A DNA stretch of 64,000 nucleotides, taken from Halorubrum trapanicum (lineage in GTDB: Archaea; Halobacteriota; Halobacteria; Halobacteriales; Haloferacaceae). Within the stretch, counting starts at the first letter, position 1, and each line of letters begins with the position of its first letter. The notes under the pieces were generated by a model. That model had not been told where the DNA came from, searched no databases, and was given only the letters and a program-made list of their open reading frames with translations. The stretch covers positions 62,001 to 126,000 of the forward strand of contig NZ_JAGGKE010000008.1 of NCBI RefSeq assembly GCF_017873555.1. The letters run 5' to 3'. The position numbers and the translations under genes were made by a program. Positions 36,174-44,286 of the stretch are shown piece after piece.

Positions 36174-37199
36174 ATGGACTACCGACGACTCGGCGACACC
36201 GGACTCAGCGTCTCGGAGCTCTGCTTCGGCACCTGGCGCTTCGGCCGCGAGACGAACGGCGTCGTGGAGACGGGCCGCGAGGAGTCGCACGAGCTGCTCG
36301 ACGCGGCCGCGGACCGCGGGATCAACTTCATCGACACGGCCAACGTGTACGGGACGCCGAACGGCAAAAGCGAGGAGTACATCGGCGAGTGGCTCGCGGA
36401 CCGCGACCGCGAGGACTACGTGATCGCCTCGAAGGTGTATTTCCCGTTCGACGGCCGCGGCGAGCCGGGACCCAACGACTCGGGGCTGGGGCGGAAGCAC
36501 ATCCGGGCACAGATCGAGGGCACCCTCGACCGCCTCGACACCGACTACCTCGACATTTACTACATCCACCGCTGGGACGAGGAGACCCCGATCGAGGAGA
36601 CGATGCGCGCGCTCGACGAGCTGGTCGCGGAGGGGAAAGTCCACCACCTCGGCGCGTCGACGATGGCGGCGTGGCAGCTGACGAAGGCGCAGTGGACCGC
36701 GGACGTCAACGACTACGCGGGCTTCGACGCCGTCCAGCCGCTCCACCACGCGGGCTACTACGAGGACGTGAAGGAGTATCTCGACGTCTGTATCGACCAG
36801 GACCTGGCGGTCTGTCCGTACTCCCCGCTCGCGGGCGGGTTCCTCACCGGGAAGTACGAGCGCGCCGACCCGGACGACCCCGAGCAGGTGATCGCGCCGG
36901 ACGGCTCCCGCGCGAGCTTCGACGACCGGTTCGAGCGCTTCTACCTCTCCGAGCGCGGCTGGAAGGTGCTCGACGCGGTGCGCGAAGTGGCCGACGAACT
37001 CGACGCGACGCCCGCGCAGGTCGCGCTCGCGTGGCTCACCGAGTGGGACGAGTTCACCTGCGTCCCCATCGTGGGCGCGCGGACGGTCGACCAGCTCGAC
37101 GAGAACGTCGCCGCGGCCGACCTCGCCCTCTCCGACGACCAGTGGGACCGGATCATGGACGCGCGCTACGACCCGGACGGCAACCTCTGGGGCCACTGA
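36174..37199 (+). CDS. Aldo/keto reductase
   Basis: This 341-residue (beta/alpha)8-barrel protein has the catalytic tetrad of the family: Asp54 and Tyr59 in FIDTANVYG, Lys87 in ASKVYF, and His132 in YYIHRWD. It probably uses NADPH; the C-terminal part ends with the usual IVGARTVDQLDENVAA cofactor-side segment. It belongs to the group of Kv-beta/YhdN-like reductases (AKR13-like), whose natural substrates are unclear. The upstream gene is 105 nt away and may have its own promoter. Confidence 0.92.
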   Translation: MDYRRLGDTGLSVSELCFGTWRFGRETNGVVETGREESHELLDAAADRGINFIDTANVYGTPNGKSEEYIGEWLADRDREDYVIASKVYFPFDGRGEPGPNDSGLGRKHIRAQIEGTLDRLDTDYLDIYYIHRWDEETPIEETMRALDELVAEGKVHHLGASTMAAWQLTKAQWTADVNDYAGFDAVQPLHHAGYYEDVKEYLDVCIDQDLAVCPYSPLAGGFLTGKYERADPDDPEQVIAPDGSRASFDDRFERFYLSERGWKVLDAVREVADELDATPAQVALAWLTEWDEFTCVPIVGARTVDQLDENVAAADLALSDDQWDRIMDARYDPDGNLWGH

Positions 37200-37258
37200 G
37201 CCGCCGGGGACCGCGGTCCGTACCGGCTCTGCCGGTCGCTGCCTCTTGACGCCCGGAA

Positions 37259-37717
37259 CTACGTCTCGAAGTCGGGCAGGTCGTCCGGCGCGTCGAAGTC
37301 GGCCTCCCAGTCGATGTACTCCTCCTTGAGCGTTTCACAGACGATCTGCCCCAGCTCCGTGAGACCGGCGTTGATCGCGGAGACCGTGCCCCACGAGTCG
37401 AGGTCGGGATGGAGGTCGCGCTCCTTCCAGTCTTCGGGGAGTCCCGGCGCGTGGTAGCCGACGCGGTCGGCGAAGTCGTCCCAGAAGAAGTCGAACCGGG
37501 AGACCAGACCGAGGTCGAGCGCGATCTCCCAGTCGTCCTCGTCCATGTCGCTGCCGGCGGCCCACTCCGCGAACGCCTCCTCCCACGCGCCCTCGCGGAG
37601 GAAGGCTTCCAGTTCGTCGCGGCGGTACTCCCCGCCGGACACCTCGGCGTCCTCGTACTCGTTCGGGTCGACGGCGGCGAGTTCGGGGGGATCCGGCGGG
37701 TCGACGTCGAGTGACAT
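37259..37717 (-). CDS. Hypothetical acidic protein
   Basis: I do not recognise this 152-residue protein. It is acidic, begins with a Pro/Asp-rich tail of about 20 residues, then has a helical region containing Trp-rich motifs (GAWEEAFAEWAAGSD, DMDEDDWEIALDLG, FDFFWDDFADRVGYHAPG) and a C-terminal helix ending in DDLPDFET. No signal peptide, membrane segment or metal site is seen. The ATG start is supported by a short intergenic space; the gene is divergent from the membrane protein at 37832. Confidence 0.7.
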   Translation of the reverse strand: MSLDVDPPDPPELAAVDPNEYEDAEVSGGEYRRDELEAFLREGAWEEAFAEWAAGSDMDEDDWEIALDLGLVSRFDFFWDDFADRVGYHAPGLPEDWKERDLHPDLDSWGTVSAINAGLTELGQIVCETLKEEYIDWEADFDAPDDLPDFET

Positions 37718-37831
37718 GTGCCGAGTTGGGTGCCGGCGGGGCAAAACCCTACGGGAACGGATCGGCCGCGAGGGCGCCGCCGGCGCCGTCCGATCCGGTC
37801 CTTTTACCGCGGCGCCGTCCCGAGGGCGGGT

Positions 37832-38245
37832 ATGGACCTCCGCGCCCTCTCGCGTCGGGTGGGAATCGCCGCCGCCGTCGTCACCGTGATCGCGCTCGTC
37901 GCGCCGTACGCGATCATCTCTGGACCGGCGTACGCGTCGCAGCTGGCGACCTACTACGCCTCCGGGGTCGTCGGCTGGGGCGGAATCGCGCTGTTCGCGC
38001 TGCTCTCCGCGGTCGTCATCGCCTCCGTCGAGCAGGGGAACGTCGACCCTGGGACGCTCGCGGGCGTCGCGGTCGCCCTCGGGCTGGCGACGACCGCGAG
38101 CGCGGCCAGTTGGGCGCTGGCGGTGGAGCCGAGTCCGGTGTTCCGCGACCACCTCTGGCTGGTGTGGCACGCGCGCGCCGTCGTCGCGCTGTCCGTCCCC
38201 GTCCCGCTCGCCGCCGCGGCGTACGCCTGGGACCTGCTGTCGTAG
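37832..38245 (+). CDS. Four-helix membrane protein of unknown function
   Basis: This 137-residue protein has about four hydrophobic segments (residues about 10-30, 46-64, 76-95, 110-132), with a short charged N-terminus (MDLRALSRRV). The polar loops are short and include VEQGNVDPG. I do not recognise the family. The ATG at MDLRAL is preceded by TCCTTTTACC about 28 nt upstream, a box A-like element; the longer frame beginning at 37718 lies in a different, Arg-rich sequence and is rejected. Confidence 0.75.
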   Translation: MDLRALSRRVGIAAAVVTVIALVAPYAIISGPAYASQLATYYASGVVGWGGIALFALLSAVVIASVEQGNVDPGTLAGVAVALGLATTASAASWALAVEPSPVFRDHLWLVWHARAVVALSVPVPLAAAAYAWDLLS

Positions 38246-38290
38246 GTCGCCGGGACGCGTCGCGGCGAGGACGGCCGCCGAACGAAAGGC

Positions 38291-38297
38291 CCTTATG
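38291..38297 (+). promoter_or_regulatory. Box A of the SRP RNA gene
   Basis: CCTTATG is centred about 30 nt before the predicted 5' end of the 7S RNA near 38325, the spacing expected for an archaeal promoter. Confidence 0.65.
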
Positions 38298-38324
38298 GGA
38301 CACCCGAATAGCGTCGAACGGACT

Positions 38325-38627
38325 AGGTCGGGCGGTTAGGCCCCGCTCGTCACCCGTGAGGCAGTCTTTAGCGGGGACCGAACAGCGGGCGCGTCCGGTC
38401 AGACCGGCACGGGCCCCGAGAGCCAACGTGGAAGCCTCGTCCGCCGGGGACAGCGGTCCGCGACGCCCGCTCGCAGGAGCGGTCCGTCGCGGTTCGTCGG
38501 CGACACCGGGTCAGGCGCGGAAGCGAGCAGCCCACCGCCGAACGCCCGTCGCTCGTCGGGTCGCGGGGTGGAGGAGGCAATCGGGATACCCCGTGACGGA
38601 ACGCCGGGCTACCCCGCCTGTCCGCCA
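38325..38627 (+). ncRNA. ffs: Signal recognition particle 7S RNA
   Basis: This is the RNA scaffold of the SRP, which carries ribosomes to the membrane. The length of about 303 nt matches haloarchaeal 7S RNA. Its two ends pair: GGTCGGGCGG (38326-38335) with CCGCCTGTCC (38614-38623), nine of ten pairs counting one G-U. The S-domain helix 8 signature is present, GTCAGGCGCGGAAGCGAGCA (38510-38529), which holds the GGAA tetraloop and the SRP54-binding loops followed by GCC. The Alu-domain-like start GGGCGGTTAGG follows the 5' end. SRP19 is encoded elsewhere in this window (20746-21024). Exact ends are estimated to within a few bases. Confidence 0.88.
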
Positions 38628-38694
38628 TTCATACCGATTCTCGTCTCGTGAGTGGTGACGCTGTGGCGGTGCGGTCGCCGGCGTGATCGTCTTC

Positions 38695-39003
38695 GAAGTC
38701 CCAGCTGCTTACTTATAAATAGTTGCTGCCGGATCGGCGACGAACACCGCCGAAGCCCCAGCCGCGAGGACTCGCGCGCCTCGTTGCGCGCTTCAGTCGC
38801 TCGCTGCGCTCGCTCCTTCCAGTGCTTACGTCGGCGTGCTTTGCCCTCGCGGCTGCCCCTTCGAGTCCCACCCCACACCGCACAGCCCCGCACCTCACGC
38901 CTCCCCAGCCTCGCCGCTCACGCCCTGCGGGCGTTCGCGGCGTCCCTCGCGCGTGCTGACTCGCGGCCGCCGGTGGCGGCCGCTCGCAGGCACGCGCCAC
39001 CGC
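38695..39003 (+). repeat. Structured non-coding element, copy A
   Basis: This gene-free segment is homologous to copy B at 54599-55046 (opposite strand). Left to right it holds a direct-repeat half GAAGTCCCAG (38695-38704), a box A ACTTATAAATA, GAACACCGCC at 38742, the second half GAAGCCCCAG (38752-38761), an 11-bp stem P1 (38759-38769 with 38845-38855), CTGCCCCTTCGAGTCCCACC, CACCTCACGCCTCCCCAGCC (38891-38910), hairpin P2 (38912-38942) and stem P3 (38949-38956 with 38990-38997) around a 9-bp hairpin (38963-38983). The last block, TCGCAGGCACGCGCCACCGC, ends 27 nt before the stop codon of the opposing GNAT gene. ORFs inside are Arg/Pro-rich shadows. It starts 68 nt after the SRP RNA. Confidence 0.85.
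38711..38721 (+). promoter_or_regulatory. Box A inside copy A of the structured element
   Basis: ACTTATAAATA is one of the strongest TATA sequences in the window. It lies about 26 nt before GAACACC at 38742, so transcription would start at the beginning of that conserved motif. Copy B has the same arrangement. Confidence 0.65.
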
Positions 39004-39030
39004 GACAGAGAACAGGACTAATCTCGCGGC

Positions 39031-39615
39031 TCAGCGACCGGTGTCGTACTTGTACGTCGCCGAGTCCGGGTCGATCCCGAAGTCCTCGGCGGACTCCTCC
39101 GGCTCGTCGCCGCCGGTCGGCTCGGCGTCCTTGAACGCCTGCCGGAAGCGGCTCGGCATCTCGAACTCGTCGACTGCGAGTCGAAGGCCGACGACGCCCC
39201 CGCCGAGGAACTCCCGCTTCTCGGTGAGGCGGTCCGAGAGCGCGGGCGGGAGGTCGTCGGTGTCGACGCGCTCGAAGCCGAACTGCGTCAGGTACTCCGG
39301 CTGGTCGGTGAGCACGTACACCGTCTCGAACCCGTCCGCGGCCGCGGTGTCGACGAGGCGCTCGACGACGTGCGCCCCGACCCCGCGGTCGCGCCACTCG
39401 GGGAGGACGCCGATCCCCGTGAGTTCGATCCGGTTCGCCTCGCCCTCGTCGCCGCGGTGGAGCCGGAGCCGGCCGAACCCGGCCCGGTCGCCGGACTCCT
39501 CGTCGACCGCGATCACGTAGTCCCGCGACCGGAAGGCGACGTCGTCGAGCCCCAGCTGCTCGATCGCGTCCAACAACCACGCCTCGTCACGGTTTTTGGC
39601 GTCGCGGACGTACAT
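39031..39615 (-). CDS. GNAT-family N-acetyltransferase
   Basis: This 194-residue protein has the GNAT fold. Motif A is ELTGIGVLPEWRDRGVGAHVVERLVDTAAADGF, with the acetyl-CoA pyrophosphate loop RDRGVG, followed by VYVLTDQPEYLTQFGFERV, the usual motif B. An acidic tail of about 40 residues follows. The substrate is unknown; amino-acid acetyltransferases such as ArgA C-termini share the DQPEYLTQFGFE pattern. The start at MYVRDAKNRDE is supported by a GCTTTTTACC box A about 28 nt upstream. The stop is 27 nt from the end of structured element A. Confidence 0.85.
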   Translation of the reverse strand: MYVRDAKNRDEAWLLDAIEQLGLDDVAFRSRDYVIAVDEESGDRAGFGRLRLHRGDEGEANRIELTGIGVLPEWRDRGVGAHVVERLVDTAAADGFETVYVLTDQPEYLTQFGFERVDTDDLPPALSDRLTEKREFLGGGVVGLRLAVDEFEMPSRFRQAFKDAEPTGGDEPEESAEDFGIDPDSATYKYDTGR

Positions 39616-39756
39616 GGAGAGCCGTATGAGGGCGGGGGTAAAAAGCGGTTCCCCGGCGGAGCCCGCAGCTCCCCCCGCCCGCGAAACCGGCTCCGAACGC
39701 GGCGAACTCCGTGCGCATCGGGCCGCTTTTGCCCGCCGGTCGCCGACCCGACGCGT

Positions 39757-41709
39757 ATGGACTTCGCCGCGCTGGCGGAACGGGCGGAAGGGGTGGCCGC
39801 GAACGACGGCGACATCGAGACGACGCTCTCGGTCGCCGATCTGCTCGCGGACGCCGGGACCGCCGAAGGCACCGAGAACGGCGGTTCGGACGACGACCTC
39901 CCCGTCCTCGTCCGATTTCTTCTCGGACGCGTCTTCCCCGCCCACGACACCCGCACCCTCGATGTCGGACCCGCGCTCTGTCGCGAGGCGATCGCCCGCG
40001 CCGCCGGCCCGAACGTCTCCGCGGCCGACGTCGAGGACCGCCTCGCCGAGCGCGGCGAGATCGGCGCCGTCGCGGCCGCGTACGACTTCGGCGGACAGCG
40101 CGGACTCGCCGCGTTCGGAAGCGGCCGCGACGCCCTCACGGTCGCCGGGGTCGACGAGGAGCTGCGCGACCTCGCGGCCGAGAGCGGCGACGGGAGCGAG
40201 TCGCGAAAGCGCGACGCGCTGTTCGGGCTGTTCACCCGATGCTCGCCGAGCGAGGCGGCGTTCCTCGCTCGACTGGTCCTCGGCGAGATGCGGCTCGGCG
40301 TCGGCGAGGGGACGGTCCGTGACGCGGTCGGGGAGGCGTTCCTCGTGTCGGAATCGAGTCCCGGATCCGGCGACGCGGACGAGGATGCGGACGGCGACGC
40401 TCCCGAACTCCGCGCGTCCGAGGAGGCGGTCGCCGCCGTCGAACGCGCCCTTCAGGTGACCAACGACTACGGTCGAGTCGCGGTCCGCGCCCGCGACGAG
40501 GGGATCGACGGACTCCGCGAGGAGTCGCTGCGCGTCGGCCGACCGGTCCAGGCGATGCTCGCGCAGACGGGCACCGCGACCGACGCGGTCGACGCGTTCG
40601 GCGAGGTCGCCGTCGAGACGAAGTTCGACGGCGCACGCGTACAGGTTCACTACGCTCCGGCCGGGGACGCGGCAGATGCTAGCTCGCCGGCCGGGGATGC
40701 GGCCGCCGGGGACGCGGCGGACGGGAACGCGGTAGACGACGGCGCGGCGGACGGAGAGGTGGCGCTCGGCCCGCGGCTCTACTCGCGGAACATGGACGAC
40801 GTGACCGAGGCGCTCCCGGAGATCGTCGAGTACGTCGCCGAACGCGTCGACGTTCCGGCCATCCTCGACGGCGAGGTCGTCGCGGTCGACGACGACGGCG
40901 ACCCGCTCCCGTTCCAGGAGGTGCTTCGGCGGTTCCGGCGGAAACACGACGTCGACCGCATGCGCGAGACCGTCTCGCTGCGGCTCCACGCCTTCGACTG
41001 CCTCCACGCCGACGGCGACGACCTGCTCGACGAACCGCTCCGCGCCCGCCACGAGCGGCTTCAGGAAGTGCTCCCGGACGCGGCCGCCGAACTCGCGCTC
41101 GCGGACGACCCGGAGGCGATCGCGGCCGAGGAGCGGGCCGCCCTCGATGCCGGCCACGAGGGCGTCATGCTGAAGAACCCCGAGGCGGCGTACACGCCCG
41201 GCAATCGTGGACGCGACTGGCTGAAACGCAAGCCGGACGTGGAGACGCTCGACGCGGTCGTCGTCGGCGCCGAGTGGGGCGAGGGGCGCCGCGCGGAGCT
41301 GTTCGGCACGTTCCTGCTCGCCGTCCGCGACGAGAGCGGGGACCGGTCGTCGGAGGGCGACGGCGGCGCGAGCGAGGCCGCCGACCGCCGCGCGTCCGAC
41401 CGCGAGGCCGCCGACCTCGCGCCCGCGGGGTACGCCACGGTCGGCAAGGTCGCCACGGGGATCACGGACGAGGCGCTCGCGGACCTCACGGAGCGGCTGG
41501 AGCCGCACGTCGTCGACGAGACCGGGACGACGGTCGCGTTCGATCCCGAACTGGTGGTCGAGGTCGGCTACGAGGAGATACAGGCCTCGCCGACGTACTC
41601 GGCCGACTACGCCCTCCGGTTCCCGCGGTTCGTCGGCGTCCGCGAGGACAAGGGCGTCGGCGACGCCGACTCGCTCGCTCGCGTCCGTCGGCTCGCCGGC
41701 GACGACTGA
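39757..41709 (+). CDS. lig: ATP-dependent DNA ligase
   Basis: This 650-residue replicative-type archaeal ligase seals nicks with ATP. It has an N-terminal DNA-binding domain, then the nucleotidyltransferase core with the adenylated Lys289 in VAVETKFDGARVQVHY, YSRNMDD, ILDGEVVA, EGVMLKNPEA and DWLKRKPD, and a C-terminal OB domain ending EIQASPTYSADYALRFPRFVGVREDKG. An Ala/Asp/Gly-rich insertion of about 35 residues sits directly after motif I (residues about 303-332). The start is the ATG at MDFAALAERAEG, after a CTTTTGCC element about 29 nt upstream. Confidence 0.95.
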   Translation: MDFAALAERAEGVAANDGDIETTLSVADLLADAGTAEGTENGGSDDDLPVLVRFLLGRVFPAHDTRTLDVGPALCREAIARAAGPNVSAADVEDRLAERGEIGAVAAAYDFGGQRGLAAFGSGRDALTVAGVDEELRDLAAESGDGSESRKRDALFGLFTRCSPSEAAFLARLVLGEMRLGVGEGTVRDAVGEAFLVSESSPGSGDADEDADGDAPELRASEEAVAAVERALQVTNDYGRVAVRARDEGIDGLREESLRVGRPVQAMLAQTGTATDAVDAFGEVAVETKFDGARVQVHYAPAGDAADASSPAGDAAAGDAADGNAVDDGAADGEVALGPRLYSRNMDDVTEALPEIVEYVAERVDVPAILDGEVVAVDDDGDPLPFQEVLRRFRRKHDVDRMRETVSLRLHAFDCLHADGDDLLDEPLRARHERLQEVLPDAAAELALADDPEAIAAEERAALDAGHEGVMLKNPEAAYTPGNRGRDWLKRKPDVETLDAVVVGAEWGEGRRAELFGTFLLAVRDESGDRSSEGDGGASEAADRRASDREAADLAPAGYATVGKVATGITDEALADLTERLEPHVVDETGTTVAFDPELVVEVGYEEIQASPTYSADYALRFPRFVGVREDKGVGDADSLARVRRLAGDD

Positions 41710-41834
41710 GCCCGGAACCTCGACGGAATCGGGGATACGCGTGACAGAGCGACGAACTGCGGCCGCGACGCCGATCGCGACACCGGCCGCGACCGATAGC
41801 CACCCTCAAGACGACCGCGGCCGGAGGCGGTGAC

Positions 41835-42569
41835 ATGACGGTCCGTTACGAGGAGCTCGCGGTGGAGTGGCTCGGCTACGCGACGGCGCGGCTGGAGACG
41901 GACGAGGGATCGGTCGTCTACACCGACCCCGGGCGGTACGGCGTCCTCGACGACTACTGGGCGCGCGACGGCGACCTCGTCGCCGTCACCCACGACCACC
42001 ACTACGACACCGACGGGATCCGGTCGGTCGCGAGCGAGGACGCGACGCTCGCGATCTACGACGCGGTCGACCCCGCCGGTATCGACCGCGACGTGGAGTC
42101 GATCGACGCGCTCGCGGCCGACTACGACGTGGTCCGCGTCGGCGAGGAGGACCGCGTCGACGTCGAGACGCCCGCCGGCGAGGTCCGGGTGTGGTCCGTC
42201 CCCGCCCGCAACGACCCCGAGGGACCGAACGCCGGTCCCGACGGCTCGGTCGCGCATCCGCCGGGCTTCGGCTGCGGCTTCCTGCTGTCGCTCGGCGGGC
42301 GCACCGTCTTCTGGCCGGGCGATTCGGACGCGCTCGACGGGTTCGCCGAGCTGGACGTCTCCGTCTTCCTCGCGAACATCGGCGGGGGCGGCATCGTCGC
42401 CGACCGGCGCGAGTCGGCCGACCTGGCCGAGGCGATGGACCCCGACCTCGTCGTCCCGATCCACTACGACACCTTCGAACAGCTGGAAGCCGACGGCGAG
42501 GCGTTCGCCGGCGACGTCGCGAGCCGGTCGATCCCCGTCGCGCTCGACGCGCGCTCCGCGAACCAGTAG
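41835..42569 (+). CDS. Metallo-beta-lactamase-fold hydrolase (UlaG-like)
   Basis: This 244-residue protein belongs to the MBL-fold group that includes UlaG-like lactonases. Metal ligands are suggested by THDHHYDTDG (the HxHxxD-like motif, here HDHHYD), GDSDAL and VPIHYDTF. The substrate is unknown; relatives hydrolyse sugar lactones, phosphodiesters or act as RNA-linked hydrolases. It lies between the ligase and the GCS2-like gene with only short gaps, but the neighbours do not suggest a shared pathway. Confidence 0.85.
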   Translation: MTVRYEELAVEWLGYATARLETDEGSVVYTDPGRYGVLDDYWARDGDLVAVTHDHHYDTDGIRSVASEDATLAIYDAVDPAGIDRDVESIDALAADYDVVRVGEEDRVDVETPAGEVRVWSVPARNDPEGPNAGPDGSVAHPPGFGCGFLLSLGGRTVFWPGDSDALDGFAELDVSVFLANIGGGGIVADRRESADLAEAMDPDLVVPIHYDTFEQLEADGEAFAGDVASRSIPVALDARSANQ

Positions 42570-42638
42570 TCGATTCAGACACGGAGGGAGTCTCGCGGTC
42601 GGTGGCCTTTTTACTTCGCCGAGTCCTTCCCCGGTCGC

Positions 42639-44219
42639 ATGACCACCGAGTCCGCGCTCGCCGACGGGGTCCGGGAGGCGCTTTCGGTCGACGCCGAGGC
42701 GTTCGCCGAGCGCGCGGCCGAGGAGGCCGAGATCGTCAAACAGGAGCTTCGCGACGGCTCCTTCGACAATCACCAGTCGATCGTCGGCTTCGAGTACGAG
42801 TTCTACGCGGTCGGCGACGGCCGATGGAGCGAGGAGTCGCGGGCGGGCGAGTACGCGCTGATGCGCGTGCCGCGCCGCATGCTGGAGCTGATGGGCTTCG
42901 AGAAGGAGCTGGGACTCCACAACGCCGAGATGTCGACGAGTCCGCAGCCGCTCTCCGACCACGGCCTCCGCGCGCAGCTCGCCGAGGTCCGCGCGCGGCT
43001 GGAGGCCGCGGAGAACACCGCCGGCGTCGAGGGGATGCGGCTCGTCTCCGACGGGCTCTGGACCATCCCGCCGGCGGGCGAGACCGCAGACGAGTACCTC
43101 ACCGACAGCGTCGCGGTCGACGGCGTCGTCGTCGCGGTCAACATGAGCGACGCGGTCCGGTACCACGCGATGGCCAACACGCGCCGAGAGGCCCCGACCG
43201 ATTCCGAGGGTGAAGACCCCGTCGTCGTCCTCGACGCGCCGGGCGTGTCGCTGTCGGCGGAGACGGTGATGCCGGAGAGCCTCATCACCTCGATCCAGCC
43301 GCACTACCAGGTGGCACACGCCGAGACGCTGCCGCGGCACTTCCGGTACGCGCTCCGGATCGCCGGGCCGCTGCTGGCGCTCGGGGCGAACTCCCCCTTC
43401 TTCCCGCCGGAGCTGTACGACGACGACTGGGACGGCGGGCGCGTCCTCGACGAGGGCGCGACCGCGAACCGGATCCACGTGTTCGAGTCCGTCCTCAACG
43501 CTCGGACCGACGCGGACAAGGTGCGGTTCCCGAAGGACTTCCGTGACGTCGAGACCGCGGTCGACCGCATCGCGGCCGACGAGACGCTGATCCCGATGCC
43601 GGACCCGGGCGGCAGCGACCGGTTCGACGACGCGTTCGCGACGTTCCGGACGAAACACGGCAGCTACTGGCGGTGGGTCCGCCCCGTCTTCGAGGGGTCG
43701 AGCCGCTCGGCCGCGAACGCCCGGATCGAGTTCCGGCCGATCCCCGGCCAGCCCACCGTCCGCGACTCAATCGCGTTTCAGGGAGCGTTCGCGGGGCTGA
43801 TGCAGGCGCTCGCGCAGCGCGAACACCCCGTCATCGGGCTCGACTGGGAGACCGCCCGCGACAACTTCTACGCCGCGGTCGCTGACGGACTCGACGCCGA
43901 CATGGAGTGGATCGACCTCGACGGGGGGAGCACGACCGACACCGACGAGCTGTACGCGGACCTCCTCGACCACGCGGAAGCTGGACTCCGCACCGCCGGC
44001 TGCGCCGACGACGAGGCCGCCGAGTGGATCGCGCCGCTCCGCTGGCGCGTCGCGAACCGCACGACGCCGGCGAGCTGGAAGCGGGACCGCGTCCGTGCCC
44101 GCCTCGACGACGGCGACGACTTCGCGACCGCCGTCACCGACACCCAGCGCGAGTACATCCGCCAGCAGGCGGAGACGCTCATCGACGGCGGCTTCTCGGC
44201 GTGGGTCGACCGCTCCTGA
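42639..44219 (+). CDS. Glutamate-cysteine ligase-like (GCS2-family) protein
   Basis: This 526-residue protein resembles carboxylate-amine ligases of the GCS2 family. Near residue 50 it has IVGFEYEFYAV (the EE-type Mg-ATP strand), then GLHNAEMSTSPQPL (the E-s-s-P motif), and later IEFRPIPGQPTVRDSIAF, which matches the family's C-terminal strand. Haloarchaea use gamma-glutamylcysteine as their main thiol, so GshA activity is possible; the ligand could also be another amino acid. The last 100 residues extend beyond typical GCS2 proteins. A CTTTTTACTTCG element about 30 nt upstream supports the start. Confidence 0.62.
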   Translation: MTTESALADGVREALSVDAEAFAERAAEEAEIVKQELRDGSFDNHQSIVGFEYEFYAVGDGRWSEESRAGEYALMRVPRRMLELMGFEKELGLHNAEMSTSPQPLSDHGLRAQLAEVRARLEAAENTAGVEGMRLVSDGLWTIPPAGETADEYLTDSVAVDGVVVAVNMSDAVRYHAMANTRREAPTDSEGEDPVVVLDAPGVSLSAETVMPESLITSIQPHYQVAHAETLPRHFRYALRIAGPLLALGANSPFFPPELYDDDWDGGRVLDEGATANRIHVFESVLNARTDADKVRFPKDFRDVETAVDRIAADETLIPMPDPGGSDRFDDAFATFRTKHGSYWRWVRPVFEGSSRSAANARIEFRPIPGQPTVRDSIAFQGAFAGLMQALAQREHPVIGLDWETARDNFYAAVADGLDADMEWIDLDGGSTTDTDELYADLLDHAEAGLRTAGCADDEAAEWIAPLRWRVANRTTPASWKRDRVRARLDDGDDFATAVTDTQREYIRQQAETLIDGGFSAWVDRS

Positions 44220-44286
44220 CCGGCCGACAGGCCCCCTCGCGACCGCGACACAGTACAGTTATCGGCCCGCCGCGTCACCCGCTCGT

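Noticed and set aside
37711-38658. ORF of 315 codons crossing the membrane-protein gene and the SRP RNA
   Set aside because: It is Arg-rich, overlaps a better frame and the RNA, and carries no domain.
38713-39000. Short ORFs on both strands in structured element A
   Set aside because: Products are Arg/Pro/Ala-rich, differ in copy B, and conservation between the copies does not follow codon positions.
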